Below, piece after piece: positions 53,640-63,872 of a stretch of DNA of 64,000 nucleotides. Within the stretch, counting starts at the first letter, position 1, and every line of letters begins with the position of its first letter. The stretch spans positions 17,946,498 through 18,010,497 of the forward strand of contig CM067299.1 in assembly GCA_034231615.1 (NCBI GenBank), in the 5' to 3' direction. The stretch comes from Meghimatium bilineatum (taxonomy: Eukaryota; Mollusca; Gastropoda; Stylommatophora; Philomycidae). The position numbers and the translations under genes are program-made. A model generated the notes under the pieces. The model was not told the DNA's origin. It saw nothing but the letters and a program-made list of their open reading frames with translations, and did no database searches.

Positions 53640-55830
53640 TCGTCATCTAAAAGTAGCGTTACTTAAGTTAAGTTGATTGTCTCTGCCTATTCTTCACTCT
53701 TTCTGCATAAGGTTGATGACATCGACCTTCTTCACTGTCAGCAATTAGAGTTTTTTGTGGTGTTCGCGAGTGACACAGTTATTTCTTGTAATGGCTTGCT
53801 TTGCCAATAATCGGCTTGTTACTGTAACAACATGTAATCTATTAGTTAGTGTAGTTTTCACCCTATTTACTTGTGAAAATATTCTTTCCACGCATGCTGA
53901 TGAATGTGGAAGTGCCAAAAATCCACACATAAAGTTTGAAAGTAATTGAAACTCTTCAGCTGATCGTTGCTGATAATTTACACCCGAAAAATTCAGGATT
54001 AAGACTATTCATGTTTCCAAGAGATTTTTGAATTCAGCAGCCATTTCCATTCATCTTGTAAATTGTTCAGTTTTTTTTTCCAGGTACTAATGACGGAAAA
54101 CTTAAGGCAAGTGGAATTAATGACTTTAAACGACAATCCCGTGATAAAGACTCCTCAACATTAGGAACTCTCATTTCAACCAAAATACTATCACCTGATA
54201 GGGGAAATCGTTTCCTTATTTGAACACATAAATCTGTTAAAAATGACAACACGTCTTGACAAAATTGGTTTTCTTTGTCTCCCATGGATTGCAATCGTAA
54301 CATATTTTCACATCTACCACCAACATCAATATCTTCCAGCTTTTTATGTAAATTTACATCAGATTGATCAATCTCCGACAAATGACGAGACTGCATAATG
54401 TCAAATTTGATAAACATGTCAAGTATATTTCTGTATTCATCATAAACGCTTGCAAACACTTTATGTACACGCAGATGTTCTTATTGAAACCTCAAGTTCA
54501 TTCTATTAACCTTTCCAATAATATAATTAAGGAATAGAACCATGTACTTGGTTCCAGGTGTAGATATAAGTTTAAAAATCTCTGTTGCTCCATCGACTTT
54601 ATCTGTTGGCACTTCACTCTCAAATAATACTTGTAAAGCATCTCATTGTTCAAGAAGCGGGTGATAACATTGCCCATTGACAGCGAGAGAGTTTGAGAAA
54701 TTTTCATCATTCGTGGTTAGGAGTCTTCACAAAATCTTGTATCATCTGAAATGTATGGAGTCGCTTGCTGCTACGAGTAAAATAACAGCACACATGTTTA
54801 AGAAACATTTCAAGCCATGATGGCAAGCAGTTGTATGCATGATTAGCACACAAGGCGAATGAATGGCATATTCAACCTATGGTAAATACAGATGGTACAT
54901 CTTTTTTTTCAGATGAGCAATAGATCCACTGTTAAATCCTATCATGGTTGAACAGTTGACACTGACAAGCCCAATTATGTTACTTAATGGAATGGATTTC
55001 TCTGCAAAAAATTGTTTCAGTTCTTTATAAAGACCAGCACCACTTGCATCCTCAAATTCTACACAATCAAGAAGCGCGTCAATGATTCTACACGTTGTGT
55101 CGTCATAGTATCTGACAACAATGGCTAAAATTTGACTTCCTGAAATATTAGTACTTTCGTCAATAATAAGAGAAAATGTTCTCTGCTGACATATCTGTGT
55201 GATATTACCCCTCGCTTCATGTGCAATAGCATCTTGTATTATATAGGAGGCTTTAGTCTGTTTCAGTGATATGGATTTAGCTATGGAACCATCTGGAAAT
55301 AATTTTTTTTTAAACACTCCACTAAATGATCAGTATGTAAAACGGGCATGTGATGTTCCGTCATAAATACTGTCAACAACAATCTTGTAATCGCAACATT
55401 TTCTTGCAATGTCGATTCTGTTGGAGGTACAAAAAACAAAAAAAAACAACACATGTTAGTATTCCCCCCCCCCAAAAAAAAATAAATAATTGTCCGACGA
55501 TGACGGATGTGTCGGGCCATTGACACAAATAAAACGGCGACACAAGCCATTTCCATTTTCTGGATTACATCCTGCTGGAAATCTAGTTGGACCATTGGCC
55601 TGCTATAAGAGAGATCCAGTGGGAGTTTGAGAATGAACGCTGAAAAAGAAGAAAAAAAATTAAAATTTTAACTATGTTTCTTTGTCAATTTGTGAGACAG
55701 TAAGAAATGTTTACTCGCATTTGTAAAATTAATGTTACACACTTTACAGTATCCGTAAGATCAGATTGTATCCATTCCTTTAGTTCCCCGTCTTCGAGTC
55801 ATTCACTGTAGAATGGTCGCTTATACCACG
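53640..55830 (-). pseudogene. hAT transposase gene, decayed
   Basis: Minus-strand frames in order: LKEWIQSDLTDTVKC (about 55770, possibly a BED finger remnant); ENVAITRLLLTVFMTEHHMP (55410); FSLIIDESTNISGSQILAIV (55170-55110, the RNase-H-like catalytic DEST block); a middle with EYRNILDMFIKFDIM (54430); and CGFLALPHSSACVERIFSQV followed by NRVKTTLTNRL (53910-53830), the hAT dimerisation motif. Frames change at least at about 55310 and 54480, and a SINE-A splits it at 55497-55655. Terminal repeats were not found. It resembles ZBED/SCAND3-like hAT proteins; a domesticated gene is unlikely given the breaks. Confidence 0.85.
55497..55655 (+). repeat. SINE-A copy inside the hAT gene
   Basis: From GATGACGGATGTGTCGGGCC to GAACGCTGAAAAAGAAG, opposite to the transposase. 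Insertion followed or accompanied decay of the gene. Confidence 0.85.
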
Positions 55831-55839
55831 TCTTTGTTG

Positions 55840-56690
55840 TTTTTCGCCACTTACACGGACTCAATGACGATGATGATGATCACGCAATACTTGAACCATC
55901 AAATTCTTTATTTCCTTCCATATATTATATCCTTAATAATTATACGAGATATATACATTCAGCAAATAAACAACACAGTCATAAAATTTGATTATTTGAA
56001 AGCACGATTCATGTACAAATTTCAGTGCTACTATTGTTACATATGGTACTATTATCTAACGTTCAGAAAGATACCAATTATTGAAAATATGGACGGGTCA
56101 ACGAAGTAAATTGAAAATAAACTAGGGAAAGTAACTCAAAACTAAAACGCATAAAACAAAAACACTCACTGGGACTAAATGTGGAATAATTAGCGATAAT
56201 TTAATAAAGATTTTTCTTTTTATTAAATTGGCAAAACAAAAGCACAGTTTAAAAAAAACAAAAAACTCAAGATAACAAGGTCTGATCGAAAAAGCACAGA
56301 ACGAGACAAAAAATCTAAGGAGTGGTAACGCTACTAATAAAACTAGTTCAATGCCAGGAGCTTGAAGTGGATTTTCTCAGTATGATGCAAGTCTTCGAAA
56401 TGCATCCCATTACATGTTTACTTTTTAAATTTTTGAATACTTCAAATTGTATTTTGATTTAGCTGCTTATTAACCTTCTTACGGTGCCGTCTGATGCTCC
56501 CTTCTCTTTATATCATAGCACGGCACGCGCCCGTTTTATGGTTAGGTAAGTGGGCATTAAGGCTGCCTTTAGAATGAGAAGATTGTAATATTTATTTTTA
56601 AATTATGACAATATTTTTTGAAATGGATCAATATCAGAAAACACTAATAGGTCAAAAACAGTGTGAAAATTAATGCCTGCTAATGTTGCT
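55840..56690. other. No recognised feature
   Basis: AT-rich sequence with an open frame of 98 codons at 55813-56109 that has no known motif. Confidence 0.35.
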
Positions 56691-56699
56691 TATAGTATT

Positions 56700-56862
56700 A
56701 AAACAGGTCCACCAATACAAATATTTGGGTACAACGATTACATCAGATGGAAGAAGTTAAACAGAAATAAGAAGTAGAATAAAGCAGGCAAAAACAACAT
56801 TTAGAAAAAGGAAAAATATATTGTGTAATATGACATTGTCATTAGAGGTGAAAAAGAGAGTT
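56700..56862 (+). mobile_element. RTE-like LINE, left part (post-RT region)
   Basis: FKYLGTTITSDGRS and RSRIKQAKTTFRKRKNILCN lead to LEVKKRV, where an I-type LINE end interrupts. The sequence continues at 57130. Confidence 0.85.
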
Positions 56863-57129
56863 GGGTCACCTTTATCGATTAAGAATCTCATACACAGATG
56901 AATGTCCATGTGGATCCGGAACCCAGACCCCGGAACACATACTTCAGGACTGCCCAACATACAAAAAAAGCAGAGACAGCAGACCTGGCCAGAGGATACA
57001 GACTTGAGGCAAAAGCTATGGGGCAGCCGCTCTGACCTGGAGAAGACAGTGGACTTCGTCTTGACGATAGGCCTGACGGTATAGCATGACCACAGATGCT
57101 GAACGCAGAAGAAGAAGAAGAAGAAAAAT
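56863..57129 (+). mobile_element. I-type LINE 3' end with 52-bp flanking duplication
   Basis: Frames give CPCGSGTQTPEHILQDCP, then KLWGSRSDLEKTVDFVLTIG, the Cys/His end of an I-type LINE, a stop and the tail GAACGCAGAAGAAGAAGAAG. The 52 bp at 56811-56862 recur at 57130-57181 with one mismatch. The insert is only about 267 bp, a strong 5' truncation. Confidence 0.88.
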
Positions 57130-57627
57130 GAAAAATATATTGTGTAATATGACATTGTCATTAGAGGTGAGAAAGAGAGTTCTGCAGTGCTATATAACCC
57201 CTATACTAACATATGGATGCGAGTCCTGGACAATAAACAAACTGGGAAGTGGGAAATTAGAGGCAACAGAGATGTGGTTCTACAGAAGAATGCTGAGAAT
57301 ACCATGGACTGCCAGAAAAACGAATGTAGAGGAGTTGAAAGAATCAAATGCGAAACGGACCTTAATCAACACTATAAGAAAAGGCAATCTTATTTATTTT
57401 GGCCACTTCATGAGACAGACAGGTGTGGAGAACATAGTCACAACAGACAAATTTGAAGGCAACAGAGACAGAGGGCGACAACGTGAGAAAATATAAGACA
57501 GTTTGACAACCTGGCACGACAGGGAAACAACAACAACTTTGATACATAATACTGTGGACAGAGAGCTGTGGAGAGCCATGACCGTCTACGCCAGCCGGCA
57601 TGGCACCTGATGATGATGATGAGTGTT
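57130..57627 (+). mobile_element. RTE-like LINE, right part and 3' end
   Basis: After the duplicated segment it reads LEVRKRVLQCYITPILTYGC, MWFYRRMLRIPWTARKTNVE, LINTIRKGNLIYFGHFMRQT and an RDRGRQREKI end, followed by a TGATGATGATGA tail. One frame is open for 136 codons, so it is younger than its relatives at 17575 and 49965. Confidence 0.88.
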
Positions 57628-57639
57628 TTTTCTTCTGGT

Positions 57640-58050
57640 AGCCAAACTTCATTTCCTGTAGGCATTTCCTGTTTGTGTGAGACAAATTCCGATGAAAATA
57701 TTTGCTACCATTATTTCTGTAGTCTGCTTAGGAATTCATAAGAGACTGTTAATGTACCATTACAATTAGTCGGTAATTAGTATTCAATGTGAACTAACGA
57801 CAAATTATGTTGTGTAATACGTCATCAGCAAAATTAGAATATAGGTTTGACGCTTTATTAGGATTTCTTTTTTTTCTTCTACCTCTTCATCTTTATCTTA
57901 TTTTTATCCTATTTTTAAAATATTATTCCTTTTATCTAATTTACCCAATTAGTATTTGCCTTCGTATTCTGTTTCAGATAAAATCTGATTCTTTCTTTCC
58001 ATCATATGTCTCCTTCTGCTTCTTCGTTTCTACCTTTTATTAATTCTACA
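57640..58050. other. No recognised feature
   Basis: T-rich sequence. A short ~35-bp repeat (CTACTTCTCATTGCAATC) follows at about 58085-58190, three copies. Confidence 0.4.
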
Positions 58051-58254
58051 GTACTAGTACTATACCTATATATTTATATTTTTCTACTTCTCACTGCAAT
58101 CGATATATTTATATTCGTCTACTTCTCATTGAAATCTATATATTTATATTCGTCTACTTCTCATTATTCGTCTACTTCTCATTGCAATCTACAGCGTATT
58201 TTACATAAAAACTGGACCCCCCCCCCTCCTCACTGGCTAACGATGAACAAAACC

Positions 58255-58650
58255 TGGACAATGACAGCACAAGACAAATGAAAAGTAGTGACAGAAGAAA
58301 TGACATGTCTACAAAGAATGCTCGGAGTGTCATTAAGAGATAGAATTAGAAACGATAACATCAGACAGATAACCAAAGCAATACCAGTATTTGAACACAT
58401 CAAAAGACAACAGAACAAGTGGTTTTAATACGTGTCCAGACTACCGACACATAGCATGCCACAAATGGCTATGACACATAGACATAACGGTTATAAAGCC
58501 AGAGGCAGACCACGTAAAAGATGGATCACAGAAATCAAATAAACCACAGGAACAAGCTTACATACAGCACACACCAAGACAATCTCAAGAGAACTCTTCC
58601 ACCTCTGACGCCGCAAGGTAAACAAGGGCCACAGTGTATAGATAGATAGA
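58255..58650 (+). mobile_element. LINE 3' end (RTE-like, second type)
   Basis: Frames give EMTCLQRMLGVSLRDRIRND, IPVFEHIKRQQNKWF and KARGRPRKRWITEIK, the RMLGVSxRDRIRN, IxxRQxKWF and RGRPRKRW blocks of animal LINE C-termini. It ends in TAGATAGATAGATAG. Confidence 0.8.
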
Positions 58651-58794
58651 TAGAATGGCTAACAAGTTGTATGACTTACATTTACGTGAAGTCTGATAGC
58701 AGACACTCTGACTGGACATATGTCGGTTATAATAATAAAATAAAACTGAAATTGAACACTATACCTTAGTCGTCAGATCATCATTGCATATCGA

Positions 58795-60245
58795 TAAGTA
58801 CAACTATATATGTGCTTGAAGTCATGAACTAACACGGAACTATATATGTGCTTGAAGTCATGAACTAACACGGAACAATATATGTGCTTGAAGTCATGAA
58901 CTAACTCGGAACTATATATGTGCTTGAAGTCATGAACTAACACGGAACTATATATGTGATTGAAGTCATGAACTAACACACAAATATATATGTGCTTGAA
59001 GCCATGAACAAACACATAAATATATATGTGCTCGAAGTCATGAACTAACACATAAATATATATGTGCTTGAAGTCATGAACTAACACATAAATATATATG
59101 TGCTTGAAGTCATGAACTAACACATAAATATATATGTGCTTGAAGTCATGAACTAACACATAAATATATATGTGCTTGAAGTCATGAACTAACACATAAA
59201 TATATATGTGCTTGAAGTCATGAACTAACACATAAATATATATGTGCTTGAAGTCATGAACTAACACATAAATATATATGTGCTTGAAGTAATGAACTAA
59301 CACAGAAATATATATGTGCTTGAAGTCATGAACTAACACAGAAATATATATGTGCTTGAAGTCATGAACTAACACAGAAATATATATGTGCTTGAAGTCA
59401 TGAACTAACACAGAAATATATATGTGCTTGAAGTCATGAACTAACACAGAAATATATATGTGCTTGAAGTCATGAACTAACACAGAAATATATATGTGCT
59501 TGAAGTCATGAACTAACACAGAACTATATATGTGCTTGAAGTCATGAACTAACACACAAATATATATGTGCTTGAAGTCATGAACTAACACAGAAATTTA
59601 TATGTGCTTGAAGTCATGAACTAACACATAAATATATATGTGCTTGAAGTCATGAACTAACACATAAATATATATGTGCTTGAAGTCATGAACTAACACA
59701 TAAATATATATGTGCTTGAAGTCATGAACTAACACATAAATATATATGTGCTTGAAGTCATGAACTAACACATAAATATATATGTGCTTGAAGTCATGAA
59801 CTAACACATAAATATATATGTGCTTGAAGTAATGAACTAACACATAAATATATATGTGCTTGAAGTCCTGAACTAACACAGAAATATATATGTGCTTGAA
59901 GTCATGAACTAACACAGAAATATATATGTGCTTGAAGTCATGAACTAACACAGAAATATATATGTGCTTGAAGTCATGAACTAACACAGAAATATATATA
60001 TGCTTGAAGTCAAGAACTAACACAGAACTATATATGTGCTTGAAGTCATGAACTAACACACAAATATATATGTACTTGAAGTCATGAACTAACACAGAAA
60101 TTTATATGTGCTTGAAGTCATGAACTAACACATAAATATATATGTGCTTGAAGTCATGAACTAACACAGAAATATATATGTGCTTGAAGTCATGAGCTAA
60201 CACAGAAATATATATGTGCTTGAAGTCATGAGCTAACACAGAACT
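58795..60245. repeat. 36-bp satellite, about 40 units, with 504-540-bp higher-order repeat
   Basis: Units contain ATATATGTGCTTGAAGTCAT and GAACTAACACAGAAAT (or CATAAAT). The variants GAACTATATATG with CACACAAAT recur at about 59521 and 60025 (504 bp, 14 units), and an AAGTAATGAAC variant at 59288 and 59828 (540 bp, 15 units). So a 14-15-unit block was duplicated. Long minus-strand frames with a LVHDFKHIYIYV peptide follow from the unit length and are not taken as a gene. Confidence 0.96.
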
Positions 60246-60269
60246 AAAATACGTATTTACCATGTAGGC

Positions 60270-60830
60270 GCCTTCTTAGTGTCAAATACAGCTATGTAGA
60301 AACCTTCCCATGTACATTACTGGGAGTGAGAGCCTTCTTAGTATGAAATAAAGCTATAAAGAAACCTTCCTTTAGAAAAGCTTTTTACAATGAAATAAAG
60401 CTATAAAGAAACCTTCCTTTAGAAAAGCTTTTTACAAAGAAATAAAGCTATGGGGAAATCTTCCCTTAGAAAAGCTTTTTACAAAGAAATAATGCTATGG
60501 AGTAATCTTCCTATCGCAAACTACTGGAATAAAAGGCCTCCTTATGAAAAATAAAGCAATGAAGAAATCTTCCTATTGCAAACTACTGGAAGAGAGAGCT
60601 TTCTTAGTATGAAATAAAACCATGGAGAAATTTTCCTTTAGAAGATCCTTCTTACAATGAAATAAAGTTGTGGAGATACCTTCCTTTAGAAGATCCTTCT
60701 TGCAATGAAATAAAGTTGTGGAGATACCTTCCTTTAGAAGAGTTTTTTTTACAAAGAAATAAAGCTACGGAGAAACCTTCCTTTAGAAGAGCATTTTACA
60801 ATTAAATAAAGCTATGGAGAAACAGTCCCA
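60270..60830. repeat. Diverged tandem repeat of about 47 bp, roughly 10 units
   Basis: Units share ACCTTCCTTTAGAAAAGC and TTTTTACAATGAAATAAAGC with increasing divergence and insertions. It starts right where the 36-bp array ends. Confidence 0.85.
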
Positions 60831-61279
60831 ATGAACAAATGGCGAAATTTGGAAACATGGTAATACATTTTTGCCATTGACTGAAAACAAACATAATTAC
60901 ATACAAAAAAAGAAATTTCGACCAGAAAACTTTTTCAAGAAAAGAACATGAAGACACGTGGAGTAAAGAACGGTACTGTCCATAATCATATACCGCCTCT
61001 ATTATGTCGTGGGCAGTTCCGTTCCTAGTGTCGTGTGTAATGTTGTGTTCTTGACGGTCGCATCCAATTATTCTTGAAATAGAGGTGAATAAAGACTTGT
61101 GTGTTTCACATATTACATGAATTTGTGCCATTTCTTGTTATAAAAGTGGTCCAAGTTTTTGTTTGTATAGTACAGCACAAGACTGTACACAAATATGCGC
61201 AAAACGGATACAAGGGCTTTGCTGGTCGAAGTTCATGCGGATAGAAACAAACACAAATAAACTGGAACCCTTATATTTC

Positions 61280-61510
61280 CATCTTGTTGTGTCATGTGAC
61301 GTATTCCTTCCAGAACGTTGTCTTCCCAATGAACTCTCTGAACCCCTCTCTGTCTTTGGCGATGCGGCTTTCATTTTCTAGCGATGTATTCATGTTATCT
61401 TTAATGTCATCAGTCCATCGTCTTCTTGGTCTGCCCTTTCTCCTCTCCCCAGATACTCTTCCCTCCATTATTTGTCTATCTAAACAGTTGTGTCTCTTTA
61501 TATTCCTTGT
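61280..61510 (-). mobile_element. RTE-like LINE 3' end
   Basis: The minus strand carries EGRVSGERRKGRPRRRWTDD followed by an EFIGKTTFWKEYVT-like end, matching 63670-63859 (KGRPRRRWTKDIQECMRM; KTTLWKEYVT). Only the C-terminus is present. Confidence 0.8.
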
Positions 61511-61544
61511 TGTAGTATTCCTTATTTAACTGTCCCTTCCAAGG

Positions 61545-61690
61545 TAGAATCAAGTGACATAGAAGATGCTAAGTCGGACGAAAAGCGCAGATATGGCATC
61601 ATAGCTGTAAATTATGACTACAACGCACTCCTTTCTCCGGACTGCTAATCTGCAGGAGTTAACAGAACGAATGCAGAAATCGAAGTAGAA
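61545..61690 (+). repeat. SINE-B 3' half
   Basis: AGATGCTAAGTCGGACGAAA, GCGCAGATATGGCATCATAG and CTAATCTGCAGGAGTT mark the family. Confidence 0.72.
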
Positions 61691-61764
61691 TTGATGGTAT
61701 ATTTATGTAGGCCCTACTACATAAACAGTATGTATAATTATTCTGTGTTTTTCTTCTTCACCAG

Positions 61765-62009
61765 ACTCTTGTTTACTACTGTTGACTCTGCTGACAGCCG
61801 TTAGGTCATCCATGTTACATAAGGTCTACAAACCTCGCTGGACTACCTTGTCGTCGTCAACTTTATTGTCACCCCTATCATCGCCATCACAGCTGTTTAA
61901 AATGCGCAAAGAAATGAATACACTTTACAAATTCAAGTCACAGTACAGAACTAGATCTAAAGGGTCTCTGGAAACATGTCGGGCGCATCCACTTGTGCTT
62001 GAATTAGAG
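61765..62009 (+). CDS. Candidate host exon, gene unknown
   Basis: A strong acceptor (TGTTTTTCTTCTTCACCAG at 61746-61764) and a donor (GAG|GTCAGT at 62010) bound a stretch open in one frame. From its ATG at 61803 or near it reads MLHKVYKPRWTTLSSSTLL, then KMRKEMNTLYKFKSQYRTRS and ending HPLVLELE. Rich in Arg, Lys, Ser and Thr with almost no acid at the start, it looks like a mitochondrial presequence; this is inference. No family was recognised and no partner exon was found in the remaining 2 kb. It could be a first coding exon of a plus-strand gene that continues to the right. Confidence 0.4.
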
Positions 62010-62049
62010 GTCAGTATCTCCTTCTGAGGATGAAATATTACACGAGTTT

Positions 62050-62168
62050 GCTCTATTTTTGTTTGTAATAACACCAATCGATGTTTTTGTTTGTAATAAC
62101 ACCAATCGATGTTTTTGTTTGTAATAACACCAATCGATGTTTTTGTTTGTAATAACACCAATCGACGT
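62050..62168. repeat. 28-bp tandem repeat, four to five copies
   Basis: Nearly identical units of TTTTTGTTTGTAATAACACC plus AATCGATG sit just after the candidate exon's donor. They are contiguous, without spacers. Confidence 0.94.
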
Positions 62169-62424
62169 TGTTTGTATATTACTGCAAAGACTTATTTTTA
62201 ATGTACAAAATTAGTGTTACGATGTTCTCATGATTTGATTTTAGATAGGTCTATATTACTAGGTTAGGACAGTCATCATTTCCATTCGGCATTTATAGTC
62301 TGGGACCCAGGGACACGAAGAGTGGTAATAGAATGGTCCTACACGAGGAATAGCTCGCCGGCTGCGAAGCGCCTTGTCGGAGGAAATATGCATATTGGGT
62401 GACTCAGGCAAACTATCAGCTCGT

Positions 62425-62560
62425 CTCGTTACATATACCCCTCTGAGTAGAAGCCTTCAATAGACATAACATTACGCCGAAAGTTGAAGTCTCCTGGGTT
62501 CGAAAGAAAGCTCAGAAAAACCACCCTACAGCACATAGGAAGTAAGAGCTAATATCTTGC
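62425..62560 (-). repeat. SINE-C copy
   Basis: Inverted relative to 36225-36360: CCCCTCTGAGTAGAAGCCTT, GAAGTCTCCTGGGTTCGAA and CTACAGCACATAGGAAGTAA. Confidence 0.6.
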
Positions 62561-62569
62561 AATTCCTGG

Positions 62570-63235
62570 GATTATTGACAAACAAACACAACTATATGTC
62601 AGATCGCAGATATCTTTGGCATGCAGTATTTGAATATATGTGACGCTTCGTAAATATTTTGTTACTCTTACAAAATGTATCTAATTAGAAACGAAATTCC
62701 TTAAAATGTTATAGATCTAGTAATCTAATACAATTGTATAGAATATCACATATTCTACAGTAAACAGCCGTCGTGTTCTAAAAATCGTTTTAAGTCGTGA
62801 AATGCTGGACTTTCGCCAATAGAAGACGTGTTTTCTAAAAAGGAATCCAGCCTTCTTGATGATCGTTCTGACTATTCCCGCTATTTTCATTGTTTACTGT
62901 ATTTATAATTTGTGGCGCCTACCAACGCCGACCAACGAAAATAACGGAAATATTCGAAAACATGATGTAAAAAGAGGCTTGTTTTGATTGAAAAAGTCTT
63001 TATTTTGTGTACCGAGAAAATGTGGAAAACATGTGCTTCAAGAGGAAGAGACATATTTACATTTTATCCAGCCTTTAGCAGTAGTCGATCTTTTCGAGTC
63101 TTCAGAATCCGAATAAAATAGTCGATGTGCCAATCTCTGTTGTTCTCACATCGACCAAATATCTTAAAATATCACGGATATATATCACCTTTATTTATGG
63201 AATGATAACATTATAAAAACTGCTTGATATACACT
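62570..63235. other. No recognised feature
   Basis: No frame, repeat or splice context could be assigned. Confidence 0.35.
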
Positions 63236-63242
63236 TTGCAAG

Positions 63243-63320
63243 TTATGCTACAGCGAAGGCAGACCTAGAGGCCGACCACGAAAACGATGGACCACTGAAA
63301 TAAAAGAAGCGACAAATTCC
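63243..63320 (+). mobile_element. Small LINE fragment
   Basis: AEGRPRGRPRKRWTTEIKEA resembles RGRPRKRWITEIK at 58515-58545; the same LINE type, only the basic block remains. Confidence 0.65.
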
Positions 63321-63364
63321 ACAATATACCCCATTTCCTGCTATTATTTGAAGTTGGGATATGC

Positions 63365-63872
63365 GTGTGCATCCACAATTTACTATGGCAAGGTACTAAC
63401 ATAAGAACCAAATTGTTTTTACTACGAACATGTGTATTTCCTGTGGCGACATATGGATGTGAAGCATGGGCACTAAATAAAACAGTGTCCAAGAGAATAA
63501 CATCATTTGAATTAAAGTGTTATAGAAGAGTTTTGAGAATACCATGGACAGCGAAGAAAACAAACCAGGAGGTGTTACGAACAATTAACGTACAGGAAGG
63601 CTGGCTTCTGAACACTATATTTAAGAAAAAGCTAGCTTTTTGCGGTCATATTAAGAGATACGACGGCATGGAGAGAGTGTTAATGGAGGGGATGATAGAA
63701 GGCAACAGGGGCAAAGGCAGACCAAGACGCCGTTGGACAAAAGACATTCAAGAATGCATGCGCATGTCACTGAAAGATGCAGGGCAACTTACTCAAGACC
63801 GCGGAGAATTCAAGAGATCCATAGGAAAGACTACGTTATGGAAAGAATATGTCACATGATGATGATGATCCA
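63365..63872 (+). mobile_element. RTE-like LINE 3' end, well kept
   Basis: One frame is open for 164 codons: LFLLRTCVFPVATYGCEAWA, SFELKCYRRVLRIPWTAKKT, GHIKRYDGMERVLMEGMIEG and GKGRPRRRWTKDIQECMRMS, ending KTTLWKEYVT with a TGATGATGATGATC tail. This is the post-RT region of an RTE-type LINE. The RT and endonuclease are absent (5' truncation). Confidence 0.88.

Noticed and set aside
58773-60095. A 272- and a 165-codon minus-strand frame with a LVHDFKHIYIYV repeat
   Set aside because: Explained by the 36-bp satellite; no non-repetitive ends or gene context.
62050-62168. CRISPR-like array of 28-bp repeats
   Set aside because: The repeats are directly adjacent with no spacers, and the DNA is eukaryotic.
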